Below the pieces are notes generated by a model that worked only from the letters and a program-made list of their open reading frames with translations, was not told the origin of the DNA and did no database searches. DNA of 64,000 bases from Streptomyces albipurpureus. GTDB taxonomy: Bacteria > Actinomycetota > Actinomycetes > Streptomycetales > Streptomycetaceae. Position 1 is the stretch's first letter; every line of letters begins with the position of its first letter. Position numbers and translations under genes: made by a program. The stretch spans positions 48,731 to 112,730 of the forward strand of contig NZ_JAMQAW010000029.1 in NCBI RefSeq assembly GCF_023701525.1, read 5' to 3'. Of the stretch, positions 8,264 through 17,029 are shown piece after piece.

Positions 8264-10312
8264 ACAGCGCCAGAGGTCGATTCCGCCCTGCCCGCCCGCC
8301 GCCGCCAGGGTGCGTCCGTCAGGGGAGAAGACCACCGAGCGTGTCCACCCCCGGGAACTCGGCGCGACCCTGCCGTTGCGGTGGTGCGGCGCAGGCACAT
8401 CAGTCACGCGCACACCACTCGTTCCCTCGCCGACCGGCTGGGCATCAGGATCGAGAACAGCGAGAGAACGGCCCGTTGCCACGTCCCAGATCCGGGCGCT
8501 GCGGTCGCTCCCCACGGCGAGCACTCGTTCGTCCGGACTGAACGCGAGGGAACGCACTTCGGCATAGCCCTCGAAGGCCACGGTCACCTCCCCCGTGGCC
8601 GCATCACGCACCAGTCCGCCTTCAGTCCAGGACCCGACCGCAAGCAGACCGCCGCCCGAACTGAAGGCGAGCGCCCCGCCCACGCCCTGCTGCCTCCCGG
8701 AGGCGACGGCCCGCCCGGACCTGTCCCACGTACGGACCCGCCCTCCACCACCGGTGACGAAGGTCATGCCATCCGGGGCGAAGCTCACGGCTTGCGTCAG
8801 ATCTCCTACGTCCTTGAGCGTGGCGACAATTCGCCCTGTGGACACTTCCCACAGCCGTGCCTTCTCGTCATTGCTGCCCGTCACCAGCAGTTCCCCATCC
8901 GGGCTGAAGGCCAGAGCCATCACCTGGAAGGGGTGGGCCAGCGCGGCCGGGCCGTTGCGCGCGGCCCAGAAACGGGCGAGCGTGCCGCGTTCGGCCGGCT
9001 CGAAGGGCCGGCCCGAGGCCGCGTCCCAGAGCCGCGCGGCGAAGTCAAAGCCGCCGGTGGCAATCATGGAGCCGTCAGCGCTGAAGGCCACCGAAGTGAT
9101 GAGGTCCTTGTGGACACAGGACTTGGTGAGCGCCCTCCCGGTGTCCGTCTCCCAGAAGTACAGGGTGTCGTAGCCGCTGGCGGCGATGGTCCCACCGTCC
9201 GGGCTGAAAGCGACGGAACGCGCCTCCCCACTGACCATCAGCCTCATGTCATGGCGCCACGACCGGTACGCCGGAGTGGTGGCCGATGGCGCAACCCGGG
9301 CGGTAGGGGTACGAGAGGGGGCGGCGACGGTTGTGACATCCGCCCGTGGGTTGCTGGGCCTGGAATCACGAACGGTCGCCGGATGCGGAACCGGCGCTGG
9401 CGAGGGAGCGGGTACCGGGGCGCTGCCTGCGGCTGGCGCCCCGGCCGAAGCGGGCGCAGCGGGGTTCCTCCGGTGCGCCGTTGGTGCGGAGTGGGTCTGC
9501 CGCAGGGCCCGCAGGCTCCCGATGGCCGTGGCCGCCGTCGAGCGTTCGGTGGGTGACTTCCGCAACAGCCCGGCGAAAACCGGCTGTAGCGATCCGGCTA
9601 GCCGGTGGGGTCGGGGCGACTGCGTCAGGATTGCCACGGAGAGGGCGGTCAAAGTGGCTGCCGAGAAGGGTGGTTCTCCCTCAGCCGCGTGCCAGAGAGT
9701 GGTGCCGAGCGACCAGAGGTCGCTGGCGGCGGTGGCCTCGTCTCCCTCCAACTGCTCGGGAGCCATATAGGCGGGCGTACCGATGAGTGTGCCGGTCACC
9801 GTCAGTACGGTCGAGACATCGGCGAGTCGGGCTATACCGAAGTCCGTGAGGACAGGGCCGCGTTCGGTCAGCAGCACATTGTCCGGTTTGACGTCCCGGT
9901 GCACCACGCCCTTGGCGTGTGCCTCGCCGAGCGCGTCGAGGAGGGCCAGTCCGATGTCGATCACCCGGTCGAGCGGAAGGGCGCCCAGGGCGCGGATCTC
10001 CGCACCGAGCGAGCGGCCTTCGACGTACTCCATGACGATCGTCGGGGCCCCCTGGTGCTGCACCACATCGAACACGGAGACGATGCCGTGGTGCCGCAGC
10101 CGAGCAGCCGCCCGGGCTTCACGCATCGCCCGCCGCATCAACGACTCGCGCTCGGTGTCCGAGACACCGGGCGGGAGCAGCAGCTCCTTGACCGCGACGC
10201 CTCGGTGGAGGACTTCGTCGTACGCCCGCCAGACGCGTCCCATACCGCCCTGGCCTATGAGCTCCACAAGCCGGTACCGGCCACCGATCAAGGCTTGGGG
10301 GATCTCGGTCAT
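8255..10312 (-). CDS. Ser/Thr protein kinase with C-terminal WD40 propeller
   Basis: 685 residues. The kinase domain (about 10-275) is complete: glycine loop IGQGGMGRVW, Lys42 in VAVKELLL, catalytic HRDVKPDN with Asp140, DFG at 157-159, activation segment GTPAYMAPEQ. A Pro/Ala-rich linker follows. The C-terminal half contains seven WD40-like repeats of the VAFSPDG...LWD type, enough for one seven-bladed propeller. No transmembrane helix is visible, so it is probably cytoplasmic, with the propeller acting as a protein-binding or sensing module. ATG 10312 sits directly before the GRYRLVELIG core; the frame extends upstream to 10525 through Arg-rich, unlikely protein. Convergent with the lipoprotein. 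No substrate can be inferred. Confidence 0.92.
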   Translation of the reverse strand: MTEIPQALIGGRYRLVELIGQGGMGRVWRAYDEVLHRGVAVKELLLPPGVSDTERESLMRRAMREARAAARLRHHGIVSVFDVVQHQGAPTIVMEYVEGRSLGAEIRALGALPLDRVIDIGLALLDALGEAHAKGVVHRDVKPDNVLLTERGPVLTDFGIARLADVSTVLTVTGTLIGTPAYMAPEQLEGDEATAASDLWSLGTTLWHAAEGEPPFSAATLTALSVAILTQSPRPHRLAGSLQPVFAGLLRKSPTERSTAATAIGSLRALRQTHSAPTAHRRNPAAPASAGAPAAGSAPVPAPSPAPVPHPATVRDSRPSNPRADVTTVAAPSRTPTARVAPSATTPAYRSWRHDMRLMVSGEARSVAFSPDGGTIAASGYDTLYFWETDTGRALTKSCVHKDLITSVAFSADGSMIATGGFDFAARLWDAASGRPFEPAERGTLARFWAARNGPAALAHPFQVMALAFSPDGELLVTGSNDEKARLWEVSTGRIVATLKDVGDLTQAVSFAPDGMTFVTGGGGRVRTWDRSGRAVASGRQQGVGGALAFSSGGGLLAVGSWTEGGLVRDAATGEVTVAFEGYAEVRSLAFSPDERVLAVGSDRSARIWDVATGRSLAVLDPDAQPVGEGTSGVRVTDVPAPHHRNGRVAPSSRGWTRSVVFSPDGRTLAAAGGQGGIDLWRCED

Positions 10313-10528
10313 GGAGGACACCTTAGAGCGCAAACGGGCAGCAAAGGGCGGTCTCGGGGCGAACGGAAGGCACTGCGGAGGAACGGTACTGCGGCAGAAC
10401 GGTACTGCGGAGGACTGAAGGCTGAGGCGCAGTGCGAAACACCACCGCCCACCTGCCCACCTGCCGGCCAGCCGGCCAGCGGACCAGCCAGCCAACAGAC
10501 CTCGGACGTCGATGGGACTCAGCACGGG

Positions 10529-11224
10529 CTAGCCCGGCCCCACCACCCCGTCGCGCCCACCGGCGGAGACCGCGCGGGTCAGTCGGTCGTAGTAACCCGC
10601 CAGCGCCCCGCGGAGATCGAAGTGGCCTTCCGCCAGCGCCCATTGGACCTGTAGTCCATCGGAGACCGCCATCACTTCCTGGGCCACCTGTCGGACATCG
10701 GTGTCGGCACGGATCTCTCCGGTCGCCACCGCGGCACGCAGCGCCGCCTCCAGCACGCCCGCGATCTCCTGGTAGCGCTGGACGAAGTAGGAGTGTGCGG
10801 GATGGTCCGGGTCTCCCGCCTCCGCCGAGAGCCTGACGAACAGCTGGAGCCGGCCCGGATTCGCCACGTTGTACGCCGTCACCTCCAGCATCGAATCGCG
10901 CACCACCTGGAGGCTGTTGGGGCCAGCGGGCCCGAGGAGCTTGGCGACCCGTTCCTTGCTGCGCTCTTCATGGCGTTCCAGTACGGCCATGAGCAGTCGC
11001 TCCTTGGAACCGAAGTGGTGCAGCACGACGGTGGCCGAGGTGCCCGCGTCGGCCGCGATCCGGGCGAGGGAGGAGTTGAGGTAGCCGGACTGCGCGAAGC
11101 AGGCCCCGGCAGCCTCAAGGACCTGTTCGCGGCGCGCATCGGCAGCCGCGTACGTCCCTGGCCGGCGCCTACGGGCGGGACGGGGAGGGCGGGGGGCCTG
11201 CGGGGAGCCGGCGGTACTGGTCAC
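10529..11224 (-). CDS. TetR-family transcriptional regulator
   Basis: 231 residues from a GTG start. After a basic Pro/Arg-rich leader, the N-terminal helix-turn-helix is clear: REQVLEAAGACFAQSGYLN, then ARIAADAGTSATVVLHHFGS, then KERLLMAVLERH. The C-terminal half is the usual variable helical ligand and dimer domain. It is divergent from a GH3 glycosidase and MFS gene pair, the classical position for a local repressor responding to a glycoside or transported ligand. Two inverted repeats lie in the shared 163-bp intergenic region (11264-11277 and 11285-11308). The family call is firm; target and ligand are inferred. Confidence 0.9.
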   Translation of the reverse strand: MTSTAGSPQAPRPPRPARRRRPGTYAAADARREQVLEAAGACFAQSGYLNSSLARIAADAGTSATVVLHHFGSKERLLMAVLERHEERSKERVAKLLGPAGPNSLQVVRDSMLEVTAYNVANPGRLQLFVRLSAEAGDPDHPAHSYFVQRYQEIAGVLEAALRAAVATGEIRADTDVRQVAQEVMAVSDGLQVQWALAEGHFDLRGALAGYYDRLTRAVSAGGRDGVVGPG

Positions 11225-11263
11225 CGACTGAGCCTATCTCCGGGACACACCCAGACCATTTCC

Positions 11264-11277
11264 GTGATCTAGATCAC
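11264..11277. promoter_or_regulatory. perfect CRP-like palindrome between TetR and GH3 genes
   Basis: GTGATCTAGATCAC is a perfect 14-bp palindrome matching the general CRP pattern GTGA-N6-TCAC. It does not match the G of the GTG(N)6GNCAC form I recall for Streptomyces Crp. It lies 40 bp upstream of the TetR start and 110 bp upstream of the GH3 start. crp is encoded in this window. Confidence 0.5.
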
Positions 11278-11284
11278 AAAGTAG

Positions 11285-11308
11285 AAAATTTAATGCGCGT
11301 TCAGTTTT
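11285..11308. promoter_or_regulatory. imperfect AT-rich inverted repeat, possible TetR operator
   Basis: Arms AAAATTTAA (11285-11293) and TTCAGTTTT (11300-11308) match at 7 of 9 positions around a 6-nt centre. This is a plausible TetR-type operator in the promoter region of the GH3 gene, and unusually AT-rich for this genome. Confidence 0.35.
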
Positions 11309-11387
11309 AGCATGTGCCACGGCTACGCAAATCGGAGCATCACCGACCGATTGGCGCGTCGGCCCTTCCAGTCCCTCAGGAGCCACC

Positions 11388-13286
11388 GTGAACACACCCG
11401 TCTACCGCGATGCGGCGCAGCCGGTCGAGCACCGCGTCGAGGACCTGCTAGCCCGCATGACCGTGTCGGAGAAGGCCGGTCTGCTCTTTCAGACCATGAT
11501 CACCATGAATGCCGACGGCACTCTGGTCGACGATCCGGCGCAGGCTCCCACCGCGACCGCGCGGCGAATGATCACCGACCTGGGGATGAACCACTTCAAT
11601 CTGCTCGGCGGCGGTGGCCCTCGGCAGATGGCTCTGTGGCACAACCACCTCCAGGAACTGGCCGCGCAGACCCGCCTCGGCATCCCGGTGACACTCTCGT
11701 CCGACCCCCGGCACTCCTTCACGGACAACCCCGGCACCGCGATCATGTCCGGCGCCTTCTCCCAGTGGCCGGAGACCCTTGGACTGGCCGCCCTCAACGA
11801 CTCCGAGCTGGTGCGCCGGTACGCGGACACCGTGCGCCGCGAGTATCTGGCCGTCGGCATCCGGCTCGCCCTGCACCCGCAGATCGACCTCGCGACCGAG
11901 CCGCGCTGGTCCCGCATCGTCGGCACCTTCGGCGAGGACGCCGAGCTCACCTCACGACTGGTGGGTGCCTACATCGAGGGGCTGCGCGGGCCGGGCGACG
12001 GCCTGGGAGCGGACAGTGTGTCCGCGATGGTCAAGCACTTCCCCGGCGGCGGCCCGCAGAAGGACGGCGAGGACCCGCACTTCGACTACGGCCGCGAGCA
12101 GGTCTATCCGGCCGGCCACTTCGACTACCACCTGCGTCCGTTCCGAGCCGCACTCGCCGCCGGCGCCACCCAGATGATGCCCTACTACGGAATGCCGGTC
12201 GGCACCCCTTACGACGAGGTCGGCTTTGGCTTCAACAAGGGGATCATCACCGGTCTGCTGCGCGAAGAGCTCGGCTTCGACGGCATCGTGTGCACCGACT
12301 GGGGCCTGGTCAGCGATGCCGAGGTGCTCGGTCAGACCATGCCCGCCCGAGCCTGGGGAGTCGAGCACCTCTCGCCACTGGAGCGGGCCGCGATGATCCT
12401 GGACGCCGGGGGCGACCAGTTCGGCGGTGAGCACGCCCCGGAACTCGTCGTCGAACTGGTCGAGTCCGGCCGCATCCCCGAGTCGCGCGTCGACACCTCG
12501 GTCCGTCGGCTGCTGGCGGAGAAGTTCCGCCTCGGACTCTTTGACGAGCGTCGTTACGTCGACCCCGACGCGGCCGAGGAGATCGTCGGCAGCGCCGAAC
12601 TGCGCACCCTGGGCGATGCCGCTCAGCGCCGCTCCCTCACCCTGCTGAAGAACGGCGAGCCCGCATCCGGCAAGGCGAGCGAACCCGCCCGTCCGCAAGG
12701 CAGCACGCCACAGAGCGCTGGTGCACTGCTACCGCTCAGCGGACGCCCGCGGGTCTACGTAGCGGGCGTACAGCCGGAAGCCGCCGCCCGCTACGCCGAT
12801 GTCGTCACCGACCCGGCCGCCGCAGACCTGGCGATACTGCGCCTGGACACCCCCTTCGAACCGCGTACCGGTGGTTTCGAGGCCTTCTTCCACGCCGGCC
12901 GGCTGGACTTCGCCCCCGAACGGCTCCGGGAGATCCTTTCGCTGCTGGAGTCCGTCCCCACGGTGGTCGCCATCCATCTGGAACGCCCGGCGGTGATCCC
13001 GGAGATCGCCGAACGGGCGGGTGCGCTGTTGGCCTCCTACGGGGCCAGTGACGCGGCCCTCCTCGACGTCCTCTTCGGGCATGCCCGACCCGAAGGCCGG
13101 CTGCCCTTCCAACTGCCCCGGTCCATGGCCGAGGTGGCGCAGGGGCATCCTGACCTGCCCCAGGAGAGTTCCAGTCCGCTCTACCCCTTTGGCCATGGGC
13201 TGCGCTACTCCCCCACGGCCAGTGCGGCAGATCCGCTCCCAGGGCCCGCCGAGAGCTCACCGCAGACCGACCGAACCGACCCCTGA
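11388..13286 (+). CDS. glycoside hydrolase family 3 (beta-glucosidase type)
   Basis: 632 residues from GTG with AGGAG 6 bases upstream. The GH3 N-terminal barrel (about 20-370) shows SVSAMVKHFPGGGP and the nucleophile region CTDWGLVSD, with Asp304 the expected catalytic nucleophile. The C-terminal GH3 domain spans about 415-610. No signal peptide is visible, so it should be cytoplasmic and act on imported glycosides. The MFS gene 300 bp downstream in the same direction probably supplies its substrate, and the divergent TetR gene probably controls both. Family membership is firm; the exact sugar (glucoside, xyloside or other) cannot be told. There is no FnIII domain. Confidence 0.9.
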   Translation: MNTPVYRDAAQPVEHRVEDLLARMTVSEKAGLLFQTMITMNADGTLVDDPAQAPTATARRMITDLGMNHFNLLGGGGPRQMALWHNHLQELAAQTRLGIPVTLSSDPRHSFTDNPGTAIMSGAFSQWPETLGLAALNDSELVRRYADTVRREYLAVGIRLALHPQIDLATEPRWSRIVGTFGEDAELTSRLVGAYIEGLRGPGDGLGADSVSAMVKHFPGGGPQKDGEDPHFDYGREQVYPAGHFDYHLRPFRAALAAGATQMMPYYGMPVGTPYDEVGFGFNKGIITGLLREELGFDGIVCTDWGLVSDAEVLGQTMPARAWGVEHLSPLERAAMILDAGGDQFGGEHAPELVVELVESGRIPESRVDTSVRRLLAEKFRLGLFDERRYVDPDAAEEIVGSAELRTLGDAAQRRSLTLLKNGEPASGKASEPARPQGSTPQSAGALLPLSGRPRVYVAGVQPEAAARYADVVTDPAAADLAILRLDTPFEPRTGGFEAFFHAGRLDFAPERLREILSLLESVPTVVAIHLERPAVIPEIAERAGALLASYGASDAALLDVLFGHARPEGRLPFQLPRSMAEVAQGHPDLPQESSSPLYPFGHGLRYSPTASAADPLPGPAESSPQTDRTDP

Positions 13287-13586
13287 CGCAACGTCAGGCC
13301 AGTGCGTCAGGCTGCGCGATCCAGCTACGCCATCGCCATGGTGAATGAGGCCGACCCTCGCTGGGTCTCCCCACCTTGGGCCGTCCGATTCGGGGCTTCC
13401 CCTCCTGGAGACGAGCGGCCAAGCCCTGGCCATGGCATGGCCGTGCCAGCGCGTCCGCCCGCGGCGACCGTGGTCCCGCCCGGCCGATCGCCACCGACCG
13501 CATCCGGCGATCCGGTCGCGTGCTCCCCCACGCACCCGCCTCGCCCACCCTCGGCGCCCCCGCGCCTTGATCCAAAGGCATCCCTC
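13287..13586 (+). other. gene-free spacer between GH3 and MFS genes
   Basis: 300 bp with no convincing coding sequence or strong terminator. The MFS frame is open through it, but the residues are Pro/Arg-rich and unlike protein. It holds the MFS ribosome-binding site (AAAGG at 13574-13578). Confidence 0.55.
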
Positions 13587-14852
13587 ATGAGTACGTCGAA
13601 CGCCCCGCAGCTCAACAGACCCGCCGACTCCTCCCCCTCGGGCCCGCCCGCCGCCCGAAGCCTGCGCTCCCTGCTCACCTGGCTGGGGTTCGCCAACGCG
13701 GCGATGTACGCCATCTATCTCGGCCTCGGCGGCATCCTGAACCCCCTGCTCGTCGAGGATGTGGTCGGCAGCGCGGACAAGGTGACGGCCCTGGGCATCG
13801 TCTCCGGCGTCAGCGCCGTCTTCGCCACCCTGGCCAATCCGATCGCCGGCGCGCTGTCCGACCGGGCGGGCCGCCGAAACCCGTTCATCCTCGGTGGCGC
13901 GGTGCTCGCGGCGGTGTCCATTGCCGCCCTGGGCAGCATCAACAGCCTGCTGCTCATCGCGCTCTTCTGGTCGCTCGCCCAGATCTTCATGAACTCCTAC
14001 CAGGCAGCGATCACGGCCATCGTGCCGGACCGGGTCCCGAAGGAACGTCTGGGCACCGCGTCCGCCATGGTCGGCCTTGGCCTACCGGTCGGCGGTCTGC
14101 TCGGCGTCACGGTCGCCGGTGGTCTCTCCGAGTCCCTGAACACCGCCTACCTGGTGTTCGGGGTGTTCATCGCCTTCACCGCGGTGCTGTTCACCTGGCG
14201 GGTCAAGGACGTACCCCTCAGCAGTGCCGCCGCGGGCCCGAGCTTCAAGCAGCAGGCCGCCGCCTTCGGTGGCAGCCTCAAGGCGCATGACTTCCGCTGG
14301 GCCTTCATCGGCCGTGCGCTGCTGGTGCTCGGCTACTTCTCGGTGCAGGGCTACCAGCTGTACGTCCTCCAGGACCATGTGGACATGCCGTCCGGGATCG
14401 GCGCGACCGCCGGCACCGGCATCCTGAGCGCCCTCGGCATGGTGGCGGCCGGTGTATCCACCGTGCTCGGTGGCACGCTCTCCGACAAGCTGGGTCGCCG
14501 CAAGATATTCATCGCGGCGGCGGGATCGGTCGCCGGACTGGCGATGATCATCCCGATCGCCACTCCGACCTGGCCCGGAATGCTGGTCTTCACCGTGATC
14601 AACGGTCTGGCCTTCGGCTGCTTCATGGCCGTGGACACCGCAGTGGTCGCCGCCGTACTCCCCAGCCAGGGCGACGCGGCTCGGGACATGGGAGTGCTCA
14701 ACGTCGCGAACGCGGGACCGCAGATCGTCGCGCCCTTCGTCGCCTCGTTGCTGATCGCCCATCTCGGCGGATACAACACCCTGTTCGCCTTCGCCGGGAT
14801 CTTCGCCGTCGTCGGCGCGATATCGGTCTACCGGATCCGGAGCGTCAACTGA
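13587..14852 (+). CDS. MFS transporter, probably for a sugar or glycoside
   Basis: 421 residues with about 12 membrane segments. The TM2-3 loop motif is GALSDRAGRRNP, and the central loop after TM6 carries the second-half counterpart GGTLSDKLGRRK. ATG 13587 is chosen for its AAAGG ribosome-binding site and because hydrophobic sequence starts 30 residues later. Its position directly after a cytoplasmic GH3 enzyme and near a TetR regulator suggests import of the glycoside cleaved by that enzyme, but export is not excluded. A 20-bp hairpin ends the transcript 14 bases after the stop. Confidence 0.85.
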   Translation: MSTSNAPQLNRPADSSPSGPPAARSLRSLLTWLGFANAAMYAIYLGLGGILNPLLVEDVVGSADKVTALGIVSGVSAVFATLANPIAGALSDRAGRRNPFILGGAVLAAVSIAALGSINSLLLIALFWSLAQIFMNSYQAAITAIVPDRVPKERLGTASAMVGLGLPVGGLLGVTVAGGLSESLNTAYLVFGVFIAFTAVLFTWRVKDVPLSSAAAGPSFKQQAAAFGGSLKAHDFRWAFIGRALLVLGYFSVQGYQLYVLQDHVDMPSGIGATAGTGILSALGMVAAGVSTVLGGTLSDKLGRRKIFIAAAGSVAGLAMIIPIATPTWPGMLVFTVINGLAFGCFMAVDTAVVAAVLPSQGDAARDMGVLNVANAGPQIVAPFVASLLIAHLGGYNTLFAFAGIFAVVGAISVYRIRSVN

Positions 14853-14866
14853 GCCCGAACGCACAC

Positions 14867-14916
14867 CGCGGTGGGATGGGGTACGGAAGCCGGCTCCCGT
14901 ACCCCATCCCACCGCG
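14867..14916. terminator. perfect 20-bp bidirectional hairpin
   Basis: Left arm 14867-14886 and right arm 14897-14916 are perfect reverse complements over 20 bp with a 10-nt loop. It sits between the convergent MFS and alpha/beta hydrolase genes (14 bases from each stop). There is no long T-run, as is common for actinobacterial terminators. Confidence 0.88.
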
Positions 14917-14929
14917 TGCCGTTCAGATG

Positions 14930-15625
14930 TCAGATCCAGCCGTCGAGCGAATCCATAAAGCCCTGGAAGTCATCACGGTGGATACAGTGGCCGGCGCCGT
15001 CGACGGTACGGATCTCAAAACCGTTGTCCCGCAGTTCCTGGGCCACCTCCGGACTGATGACCAGGCTCGGGTCGGCCAGCTGGACCAGCGACGGAACCAC
15101 TGCGCTCTCCGGCAGATAGGTGAGCGCGGCACCCTTCTCGGTGAGGGAGAGGAACTCCCCGTCGAACAGGGCGAATCCAGCCAACTCAGCCGCAACATCG
15201 GCATCCGACCAGCGCGGATTCCGCGCCCGCACACTGGCATCGGTCGCACTCTGGACCATGGCGAGCATGAACGTGGCCGAGCCCGGGGGCATGTTCTCCA
15301 GCCGGAAGCCCGGGTCGGAGTAGACAGCACGGGCCGGGAGCAGCCGATCGGCGGCGAGCGCGAGTGCCAGACCGCCCAACGAGTGCCCAATGGCGAGGTC
15401 CGCACCGGCCGGCAGGCTCTCCACCAGGTCATCCGCCAGCAACTCGGCCGTGTACTCACCGCGGGGGCTCACCCCGTGGCCGCGCAGATCGGGAGCGATG
15501 ACACGGTAGCCGCGGGATATCAGGGCATCTTCCACGGCGTGCCAGGTGCGGTGGTCGGACATGCCTCCGTGGATGAGCAGGGCGAGCTTGTCGCCATCAC
15601 CGCGGGTATGGACGTTGAGCTTCAT
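14930..15625 (-). CDS. alpha/beta hydrolase
   Basis: 231 residues. The oxyanion region is LLIHGGMSDHRTW, the nucleophile elbow IGHSLGGLAL (serine), and the catalytic His lies in DGAGHCIHRDD near the C terminus, giving a complete serine hydrolase triad pattern. ATG 15625 is preceded by TAGGAG at ideal spacing; an upstream in-frame start at 15664 lacks this. It is cytoplasmic with no signal peptide. The substrate is unknown; esterase, lactonase or peroxidase-like activities all occur in this fold. Its transcript ends at the shared hairpin with the convergent MFS gene. Confidence 0.88.
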   Translation of the reverse strand: MKLNVHTRGDGDKLALLIHGGMSDHRTWHAVEDALISRGYRVIAPDLRGHGVSPRGEYTAELLADDLVESLPAGADLAIGHSLGGLALALAADRLLPARAVYSDPGFRLENMPPGSATFMLAMVQSATDASVRARNPRWSDADVAAELAGFALFDGEFLSLTEKGAALTYLPESAVVPSLVQLADPSLVISPEVAQELRDNGFEIRTVDGAGHCIHRDDFQGFMDSLDGWI

Positions 15626-16675
15626 GACTCTCCTACTTCCGGGCGGCCGGAAATGCCGTGCCACCGCCGGTACGCAGTCAATTGATCACAATGAATGTCC
15701 TGTTCAAGCTACCCGCGTTCACCCCAATAGTCAGGAGCCTAAAGTCATATAAATAAACTCATTGCTATCTTTCTCATCTGATCATTATGTAAATCATCTC
15801 CTTTCCCACTAAAAGGTATGCCCCAGATCAACACCCGCATCGGTTGACCCGACATCGAACACCCCTCGGACAGACCCCAATCCAGCCGGCACACCGCTAC
15901 AGCGCCCGGGGGCGCTTCCATCCGACCGGCCGCGCGGCGAACGGAGTTGACCGGCGGAATGGGGACGAACCTCAACGCTTGGGGTGGGTCAGGGGTCGGC
16001 GCGGTTCGAGCCGCCGCGCTCGAAAGCTGGCGGTCCTCGCTGGAGCAGCGGGCCCAAGGGACGGCTCCCACCAGTGTGGGCATCCAGGAACGGACCGCGA
16101 TCCGCCAGCAGTTCGCTGCCCAGAAGAAAAGGTACGAAGCGGCGATCACGCAGGCCGAGGGTGTGGCACGACGCAAGCGCGACCAGCTCCAGCAGCGCAT
16201 CACCACCCGACGGCAACAACCCAACGAGGAGAAGCAGCAGCACCAGGTGGCCACCCTGCACGGGCACAAGTACACCCTCGACGCGATCGTGTCCGCCACC
16301 GATCTCACCAGGCCCTCTTCGCCTCCACCCGTTGCACGCGGGCGCGGTGGGGTCGGTACCGGTGTCGCGGGTATCCGACGCCGTCACCGAGACCTGCACC
16401 CGCACCCGGCGCCGCAGAACACCGGCCACCCGCTCCGTCCGCAGACCGGGAAGTAGTTCTGGACTCAGGTCTTGGGCGGGTTCACGTGTTGGGTCGTCGC
16501 TTTAGGTGGGGCGTTCGATCGACCTGTCCGTCAGCGGACACCGCTGAGCGGTCCGGGGCCGTTCTACGGCATCTTCCTCACTCCCGCCTACAGCCACTGC
16601 GCTCCTGCGCTACCCCTGGACGGCAGCGCACGGAGCAGGAATCGCCACCAACCGGGAAATCGCCCCCAAACAGCG
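15626..16675. other. degraded, partly AT-rich region beside tRNA-Thr
   Basis: About 1 kb without an intact conserved gene. Bases 15690-15840 are strikingly AT-rich for this genome (ATATAAATAAACTC, ATCATTATGTAAATC). A coding-like but broken frame follows (15947-16456). The region abuts the 3' end of tRNA-Thr, a usual integration target, so it may be the relic of an integrated element. I found no second copy of the tRNA 3' end in it. Confidence 0.45.
15947..16456 (+). pseudogene. broken gene fragment with Gln/Lys/Arg-rich helical segment
   Basis: From about 15970 to 16310 this frame has high third-position GC and encodes a helical, charged segment (for example QQFAAQKKRYEAAITQAE and ARRKRDQLQQRITTRRQQ). 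After about 16310 the frame becomes Arg/Pro-rich and non-protein-like, suggesting a frameshift or decay. Starts are unclear (TTG 15947 after CGGAG, or ATG 15959). I cannot name the family; plasmid or integrative-element proteins are one possibility given the tRNA next to it. Low confidence that it is functional. Confidence 0.35.
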
Positions 16676-16710
16676 AAAAACCCCAGGTCACGGCGAGTGA
16701 GTCCTGGGGT
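16676..16710 (-). terminator. Rho-independent terminator of tRNA-Thr
   Basis: On the minus strand an 8-bp stem ACCCCAGG / CCTGGGGT (arms 16703-16710 and 16680-16687, 15-nt loop) is followed by TTTTT, 8 bases after the tRNA 3' end. A classical intrinsic terminator, unusual here in having a T-run. Confidence 0.88.
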
Positions 16711-16717
16711 CCTTCAG

Positions 16718-16791
16718 AGCCGCCTTCGGGATTCGAACCCGAGACCTACGCATTACGAGTGCGTTGCTCTGGCCAACTGAGCTAAGGCGGC
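16718..16791 (-). tRNA. tRNA-Thr (anticodon CGU)
   Basis: The minus strand folds as a cloverleaf. The acceptor GCCGCCU pairs with AGGCGGC, with discriminator U. The D arm is AGCUCAGUUGGCCAGAGC, the anticodon stem ACGCA/UGCGU surrounds loop CUCGUAA (anticodon CGU), and the T arm is GGGUUCGAAUCCC. CCA is not encoded. It reads ACG threonine codons. An intrinsic terminator follows at once. A TAGACT -10-like box lies about 60 bases upstream on the minus strand. Confidence 0.97.
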
Positions 16792-17029
16792 AAGCCACCG
16801 AATTACCGGCTCTCACGAGCACAGATCGGCATCAGCAGCGGTGATGAGTCTACAGGGTTGTTCTGAGTGCCCCGAACCACCCAGCAGTCGAAGCAAGGGC
16901 ACTCGCCTCGCGCGCCCCGCTTGCACGTAGTGGAGTAAATCGCCACATACTTTACGAAGATCCATTCGCCCCACCTCAACCCTTTCTCGCCCCACCCCCA
17001 CTACTGAGCTCCGATGAAGCGAGGCACCC

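Noticed and set aside
15745..16308. Minus-strand open frame beside tRNA-Thr as a gene
   Set aside because: It is unusually rich in Cys and Trp, lacks minus-strand codon bias, and the plus strand shows the coding-like pattern instead.
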